A DNA stretch of 64,000 bases, from contig JAPYXD010000701.1 in NCBI GenBank assembly GCA_030998225.1, positions 14,926,501-14,990,500 on the forward strand. Reading direction: 5' to 3'. Below, piece after piece: positions 57,831 through 64,000 of this stretch. Source of the DNA: Diplolepis rosae (lineage: Eukaryota; Arthropoda; Insecta; Hymenoptera; Diplolepididae). Position 1 is the first letter of the stretch; every line of letters starts with the position of its first letter. The notes beneath the pieces were generated by a model that worked only from the letters and a program-made list of their open reading frames with translations, did no database searches and was not told the DNA's origin. The translations under genes and the position numbers were made by a program.

Positions 57831-58147
57831 TAAAAGCGTGTAAGGGATGAACGAAAAAATATTTAGAATGAATCCAAAAAACATGGATTAATACATTTTA
57901 TATAATTGTTTCAGCACAAAAAGCAACATGTTCTGTAACACTTTTCTGATAATTTGCTCAAAATTTCATCTTAGAACTCTCTAAATCTGAATCATTTAAA
58001 ATTTGACACATTGGACATCAGTGACTCACTTTCTTCTAAGAAATCAGTTATTTTTGACTAACAATCAATCAAAAACAACTGATTATATAGCAAAAAGTGA
58101 GTAGAAGTTATACGCATACACGGAGAAACTCTTTATTGTAAAATCTA

Positions 58148-60064
58148 CACGGAGAGACTTTTTGTAGTAATCTGTGTGAAAAATCACAGTACATTTTACT
58201 ATTTTGAGGTAGCAAAGTAGGGAAAATAGGGAACTACGTGACTATTTATTGTTGAAGTATTAAGATGTACTACTTTTATTTCAACTTGTTCTTTTTCAAA
58301 GGAGCAACTTTTAATATTTCCTGTAGGAAAATTAGTAAGTAGGATTAATTAGTAGAGAAATTATTTAATTATACAAAAATAATAGAGGAAATAAGTATTT
58401 AAAGCATTAAAAATAGCTAAAATGATAAGATAAATTACTATCGTCTGTAAGAACGTGAGTGTTTTATAAAAATGTTTTCAATATAAGGTATTTCTATAGA
58501 AATTTTTTTGATATAAGGTAGTACAATTCAAAAAATTTCTTTGTGAATACTTCTATTAACTGTAGTAATTTTTGCGCTTGTGTTTTCTTACCATATATTC
58601 GTTCGGCTGCCCGAACGAAGCCGAACGCTTTCGAAGCTAGCCGACCAACGGTCACCGAGTGATTCGTATTTTTGTATATTTATAATTCATAACAGTAGTA
58701 AAGTCCTTGATAATGTATTAAAAATAATATTCAACAGCATGTTTCTTTAGCAATTTTAGTTGAAAAATAAAGTTACTCCAGGGTTAATTTAAAAGCCAAC
58801 TTTGAAGTTTCACATATAACCATTCATTGTGGTAAATTATTCATTTAATTAAAATCACATGACCAATTAAAAATTTATACTATTACAAAAATACAAAAAT
58901 TAGTTAACTTCCTGAAGATGTCGAAGATTTATCGAAATAATTACTTTTAGTAACCTGCTCCTTTGTCAATAATAAATTAACGGGGACAAATTTTGTATCT
59001 TGCATAAAATAAAATAGAAATTTCTGTTGATCTATGATAAATTAGTAGTTAATACTTACAATTCATTTTCATTGTGATGATGATTTTTTTACTCATAGGT
59101 GAGTAAACTAAATTAATACTTACAGGTTTTAAAAAGTAGACAAAAAATAATTTTTACCTTTCAAGGTATTTCGGCATTTAATACAGTATCAAATTGTCAA
59201 ACTGATATTAATTTTGTTAAGATTTGATTTTTTAATTCTAAACTTTTGATTGGCGTTTTTTGAATTTACAAAATGTTGCAGATCGATCGGATATGTGACG
59301 TTTTATTGACGTTTTGTAGTTTTTATTCTTGTGATTCTTATTTCGAATTTGAATTTAGTACGTTCTTTTCTCAATAGGTGGCTACTGAGATCTCTAATAG
59401 TGAAAATGTCCTTGCAGGCGGTATATAATAAGGTATATATATAAGGTAACTAAACTCTAACGAACCATATGTAACTTGCGTTGTATATAGTTAGTGTATG
59501 CGATTAGGTATAGAAACGGTTTAAGTACGTATATATGTATTAAGCGTGCGGCGTGGCGTTTTACTTTAGTAAAAGCGTTATTGTATACGTTAAGTATTCA
59601 TATATATATATATATATATATAAAAGTGAAAAATTATGGTTATAAGTAAATCCCCATCGCGTGTTTGCTTTTTTTATTTGCTGTTCCGGCTATAGGAGTT
59701 TTTACAAAAAACTGTAGTAATTTGGCTGGCGCTCGGACCGTCAAATTACTATAGTCCTTTGTAAACACTGCAACCTTCTATAGATATCAAAGTAATAAGT
59801 TTTGAATTTTATCCTATCTGACTTAGTAAGTGGCTGCTATGAACCACTTGTAATTTTATTACAGAATTTTGCAAATATTTAAAACCTTTTTTGAAATAAA
59901 TGCAATATTTTTAGATTTTATTATTATAAATTTAGTAATTCTGGAAATTACTACTCAAAGTGCTAATAATTACAAAAGTACCCTATTTTCCCTACTTTGC
60001 TACATCAAAATAGTAAAATATACTGTGATTTTTTACATAGTTTACTACAAAAAGTCTCTCCGTG
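58148..60064. mobile_element. Inner CACGGAGAGAC element nested in the outer one (1917 bp)
   Basis: CACGGAGAGACTTTTTGTAG is inverted at both ends. Arms are about 83 bp with few mismatches, including TAGCAAAGTAGGGAAAATAG. TA flanks at 58146-58147 and 60065-60066. AT-rich interior without a transposase. It holds a run of (TA)n near 59600, ATATAAGGTA repeats, and at 58600-58660 a short GC-rich palindrome-like stretch (CGTTCGGCTGCCCGAACGAA). Confidence 0.9.
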
Positions 60065-60297
60065 TAGTATTACTATATTTATTCTTACTAAAAGTCAATA
60101 GAAAGCGAGGATGTAGTAACAAAACTAGTTTTATTTACCATAGCCATAGAAGGAAATACTTTTTCTGAACCAATTGTAAATATAGTGTAACTTTATAAAT
60201 TACCATTGAGAGTTGCAAAGATTAATACCATTGGTAGCTAATGGAAACTAGAAATAAGTGATACCTATATACATAAAAAGTAAAACTATTCGTTTGG

Positions 60298-60652
60298 TGA
60301 GTTGAACTTCGTTCAATTTGTGAAAAACCCAAATATTGAGCTTCTTAACGTAACTAAGTTGTTTTAAACGTCTTTCAACGCAAGTATGTGATATGTTAAG
60401 CTTCTCTGCGATCTATCGTGTCGTACTACGCCGGTTATTTTCTATCATTGCTATTATTTTGTCGTCGTCAACTTCAGTTGAGCTCCCAGAGCGTGGTGCA
60501 TCTTTGAGGTCAAAATTTTCGGAATGAAAACGAGGAAACCGATATTCATGCAACTTTTTCCGAACTTGCACTGCGTTTTTACCTTTTTGGAAGTAATAAA
60601 GTAAAATGTGACGAAATTGGCCGTCTGGAATCTTCATTTTAAAACAATGCAA
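60298..60652 (-). pseudogene. Mariner transposase, N-terminal DNA-binding part
   Basis: Minus strand from 60652: MKIPDGQFRHILLYYFQKGK, then VRKKLHEYRFPRF, LKDAPRSGSSTEVDDDKIIA and ENNRRSTTR. Past a stop it continues IAEKLNISHTCVERRLKQLS and LNIWVFHKLNE. These are both helix-turn-helix motifs and the linker of a mariner transposase. No catalytic domain follows. No mariner termini were found. Confidence 0.85.
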
Positions 60653-60954
60653 AACAATAAATAAACAACAAAACTTGAAACTTTTTTTAAATGATTAATC
60701 TATGAAACGTCAGCTGTCAAAAAGCATATACGGTCTGAAGTTTGCAATGAAGAAGAACGACTTCGAACGACTAAATTCATCTAGTAACTCCATAGTTTAA
60801 TATTCAAAATAGTAATTTCTAAAAAACTGACATTATATCCTCGTTTCCCATTGACTTTTGGTAAGAATAAATGTAATAATACTAAATTTTACAATGAAGA
60901 GTTTCTCCGTGTATAACATCACTTCCTAATTTTTCCAAATCATTTCAGTGTAGA

Positions 60955-61026
60955 GCCTCCGTAGCTCAGATGATAGAGCATTCGACCCGCAATCAAAAGG
61001 TCCTGTGATCGATACCCAGCGGACTC
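60955..61026 (+). repeat. Degenerate tRNA-like sequence (SINE head or tRNA pseudogene)
   Basis: The 72-bp block folds partly as a tRNA. The D arm GCTCAGATGATAGAGC is perfect. The anticodon arm has loop CCCGCAA (CGC at the anticodon position, but C instead of U33). The T arm CTGTGATCGATACCCAG is mostly paired. The acceptor stem has two mismatches in seven. A box (TAGCTCAGATGATAGAGC) and B box (GATCGATACC) are present. Related sequences head tRNA-derived SINEs in arthropods. A functional tRNA is unlikely. Confidence 0.6.
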
Positions 61027-63485
61027 AAAGCGTTCCTTTTTTCACAGAGAATATTTTTCAAGTTTGTATAACATTACTATTGTATCAAACAACAGTTTTG
61101 TAACTGTTAACTGTTAAAAGGTTGTTACATGATAGATATAGCTATAAGAGCTCCACAATGTAACAACTGTTATAGAAAAAGTTACTTTTTTATACAGAAC
61201 ACTTATAAAACGTGTTTGCTAAGAAGGTTCATACAAATTACTAAGTTATCTTTACATGGTACGTTGCTGTATTACTATATCCTATCTCACACACAATTCT
61301 TGCAAAATTAAATCTTCGAAACTTTTCAAGTTCCGCTTTAGTATTTCTTTTTCGCTGTTTACAACTTTTAGAAACCTTTTCTAGGAGTTTGCAAGTTTGT
61401 CACTTTTTCCTTTGGATTTCAATCTTGGTTCTTAAGTCGCTTAAAGTAGGTTGCTCAAATTTTCATCATGAACTAGAGACTTTTGGTTTAATAGAAAGAA
61501 TCTTGAATTCTGAAATAATTTCAAAATGAATTGAATCAGAAATCTCAATCTCGAATTTTAATTCTAATGCTGTTTTTATTTAGCGAAAATTCTAAAAAAT
61601 TGTATGCTAAATTACATATTTGTACAAAAATTGTAACTTTCATATAAAGTTAAAATTAACTTTAATCCTTTCAAATAACTTTAAAGTTTGATTACAATAT
61701 TCCTTTTTCATTATAAGCCTTTTCAGCTGAATACTAAGAATTTTCAACGCTCAGAACTTAAGAAGAAGTATTAAAACATTCAATAACTTTGAAAACATCA
61801 AATAAATAATTCTCAAGTTAGAAAGTTTTCATGGTGTTTCACGTTTTACTTCTGCAGCATTTGAATTTTAAGTAAGTAAAAGGATTTTTATATCATAAAA
61901 TGTTAAAACGACACTCTTTGCTTCGAAACACTTTAAAATTATAAAATGTTGCTCTATGTAACTTATATATTTCCTTATACTTTCCTGGCGAATGTAGACT
62001 TTTCTAATGGAAAAAGTTTTGCAGCTGAATTAATTTGAAAAGGGAAAGTTCTCACTTTTAAAGGAGAAAGCTCAAAGTAAGTTTGCCTAATATCCTTCAT
62101 GGTTATCTCGCAAATTTGATTCACTACATTAAACCTGCTAAGCGATTTACAAGATGCATAATTACTCATTAGGAATATTGCAGTATATATATCTACTAAT
62201 CTCGAACAGTATTATGCCACCCTCTAAACTCTAATCCTATAATCGTTCAATCTGCACTCCTGTTGGTTATGATGATCATGAGAATATGCGAGAATTATGA
62301 AGTTCACATTAGAAACGTGATTGTGTATTAAGAAACTCTATAAAAATCTGTAATTCTGCTAGAAGGATAAAAAAGTTGAGTGTAATTTTTATAGTCCTCA
62401 TGCTCTTCGCAAGCATCCATGTTTAATTTTAATGAAGTACTAGACAATACGTGGAAAATATTTTTAAAATTTTAATGTTTCATAGAATTTTTCGAATTTC
62501 TTTTGAAATTTAAAAATTGTACAATCTTCTACTTCTTCAATTCTAAGTTTCGTAACTATCTTCTAATTTTATAACCATTAAATCTTTACAAATCTTTCTT
62601 ATCGTCGATTATAGTAATTTTAAAAGATAGTAATTTCTACCGATCAGACTTATCGTCTTTTTTGTAGGCTTTTTATGACTTTCAGGAAGACGAACTTGTA
62701 TACATTTTTCTATTATTTCAAAAGTGTCGTTGTTATTTCTATTTATGATCTTTATTTCTAACATAAATTTTTATTTCGCTTTAAGGTCTTTGCCTTTAAC
62801 CAAATTATTCTAAAACATTTTAGGTGCAATATTTTTTAACCTTTTGATTTCATGCAATACAAAATTTATTAAATTGTAAAAAGCTAACATTTAGATAAAG
62901 TAAATATTGTTAGTGTTTGTAATCGGCTTTAGTTAACTTTTGGGTGACATCTGTGTGCAAGTTATATTATGTGGTTCCCCAGAAAACAAAGAAAGTGTAA
63001 AGGGCGAACATTTACAATTGCATCCAATTTTTTGACACGCATCCCTGATAATTCACACAAGAAATAAAAATAACACTTATGAGGCCTCTGATTAGAGACA
63101 AAACATCTGATTACACTAAACCTTGAGTTTTTATTAACTTTTGATAAAAAAAGCAGAGAAACACTATTGAATTGAATAGAATTCTTTCAAATTTAATCGT
63201 GTTTATGTATTAGATTAAGTTATTCTATCAAATTTAATCTAGTTTTTCTAGTAGTGAAGGACATTGCGCCAAACATAAGAAACCACTTGTAGGGTAAAGG
63301 ATTAAGAGTTAATACCCTTTATTCAGAATATTAATATTTAAATAAAGTTTTCCAAATTCAGAGAAAGCACTCTTTCTCAGTTATGAAACTTTTTCAATCT
63401 AAAACTGCAAATAAAGCTTCTTGAAATAATTAAATTGAAATTAAAATTAATAGGTATTTGCATATGAAATATGAAACCGCTGTTC
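61027..63485. other. AT-rich stretch, no feature seen
   Basis: No convincing frame, terminal repeat or RNA over about 2.4 kb. Confidence 0.5.
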
Positions 63486-63541
63486 AAACATAGATAGCCT
63501 TAGCTGCTTATGTATAGCTGCTGTGCAATACCACTGTTGGC

Positions 63542-64000
63542 TTGGATTTCCTTACTAGACATCTGCCAACGATATTCAGTAAACAATATTTTGTGCCAAA
63601 TTTTCATTATTTTGGCGAAATTTTAGTTCATCAATTTGTCTCAAAGAAAACCGCTGCTGAATGTCATAGTATTCTTGTAGAAGTTTATGGCGTACATTAT
63701 CTATTAGAAACATCATGCACAGATTGGTTTCAACGATTCAAAAGTGGTAATTTCGACCTCAGTAACAAAGATCGTGGAAAAACACCGGAAAAATTAGAAG
63801 ATACAGAATTGCATGCATTGCTGGACGAAGATTCAACTCAAACACTAAAGCAATTAGGGAAAAAAGGCTTTCCTGTGTATTTAGTTGGATCAGAAGGGAG
63901 CTGTGTACTATGAACTGCTAAAACCTGATGAAACGGTTATTGGTGATCGCTTCCGATAACAATTGATCAAATTCAACCAAGCATTAAAGCAAAAACGACC
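63542..64000 (+). pseudogene. Mariner transposase, deleted, running off the window
   Basis: The N-terminal region reads FGEILVHQFVSKKTAAECHS, ILVEVYGVHYLLETSC, TDWFQRFKSGNFDL and LEDTELHALLDEDSTQTLKQ. After a deletion, in another frame, DQKGAVYYELLKPDETVIGD follows, a stop, then QLIKFNQALKQKRP to the window end. The first catalytic Asp is in the missing part; the other two would lie beyond the window. It resembles the mauritiana-type copy at 17.2-18.3 kb. Confidence 0.87.

Larger units (their letters stand above)
55608..58116. other. Mostly featureless stretch
   Basis: Apart from a possible decayed element (56049-56472) and a GC-richer island (57600-57830), listed separately, I recognise nothing here. 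Confidence 0.45.
58119..60911. mobile_element. Outer CACGGAGAAAC element (2793 bp with insert)
   Basis: CACGGAGAAACTCTT is inverted at the two ends, flanked by TA at 58117-58118 and 60912-60913. Its left arm is split by the inner element. Across the split, TTTATTCTTAC(T/C)AAAAGTCA on the left (60070-60095) pairs with the right arm (60840-60870), so the full arm is about 80 bp. Contains a mariner fragment (60298-60652). Confidence 0.88.

Noticed and set aside
60955..61026. Functional tRNA-Ala(CGC)
   Set aside because: C at position 33, mismatched acceptor stem and weak anticodon stem; more like a tRNA-derived SINE or pseudogene.

Overview
This window is AT-rich, intron-poor eukaryotic DNA, almost certainly from an insect. 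A hymenopteran with a repeat-rich genome is plausible, but that is inference. The grounds are the many mariner, Tc1, DD37E-type and pogo-like DNA transposons, the insect-style foldback elements and MITEs, a fragment of a Jockey/R1-type non-LTR reverse transcriptase, and no bacterial-style operons. I found no intact host gene. The window is mainly a graveyard of transposons nested in one another.

Layout. 0.4-0.6 kb: short foldback MITE. 2.8-4.6 kb: two TA-flanked, internally deleted mariners (opposite strands). 7.1-8.8 kb: a mariner carrying smaller elements, inserted in the remnant of a spliced protein-coding sequence (8.8-9.3 kb, minus). 9.4-10.6 kb: a truncated Tc1/mariner element and a pogo-like MITE six bases apart. 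10.6-16 kb: AT-rich and mostly featureless. 16.1-19.3 kb: a mariner split by a full-length but stop-ridden second mariner. 20-22.3 kb: two CpG/GA-rich islands that may be a promoter or first exon. 23.1-26.1 kb: a large foldback next to a pair of nested elements with CACNGA termini. 26.4-26.8 kb: mariner fragment. 27.8-31.2 kb: a mariner holding an 881-bp foldback built of ACGTC/A-run repeats and a near-intact DD37E-type element. 31.2-33.7 kb: mariner, non-LTR RT split by a Tc1-like deletion derivative, and a DDE_4-like fragment. 34.3-34.8 kb: foldback.

The most striking object is 34.9-46.7 kb. It is an 11.8-kb giant inverted structure with about 345-bp outer arms in inverted orientation. Inside are two arrays of an about 867-bp tandem repeat in opposite orientation (about 3.2 and 8.8 units), separated by a 0.66-kb spacer with a GACA microsatellite. 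The right array has a two-monomer higher-order structure. It looks like a Foldback/Galileo-like element with tandemly expanded terminal inverted repeats, but no transposase is visible.

46.7-64 kb: pogo-like MITE, mariner, tRNA-SINE-like remnants, a K/E-rich element with repeated subterminal motifs, an unidentified coding remnant (51.6-52.2 kb), a mariner interrupted by an AT-flanked foldback and a hairpin element (52.7-54.9 kb), a TTAA-flanked MITE, another nested CACGGAGA pair (58.1-60.9 kb), a degenerate tRNA-like sequence, and a mariner running off the right end.

No set of genes here forms a pathway. The common theme is TA-targeting transposons, repeated nesting, and internal deletion that keeps the termini while removing the catalytic middle. 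The structural calls come from reading inverted repeats, target duplications and protein motifs directly. Family names are from recognition of conserved motifs and were not checked by search.
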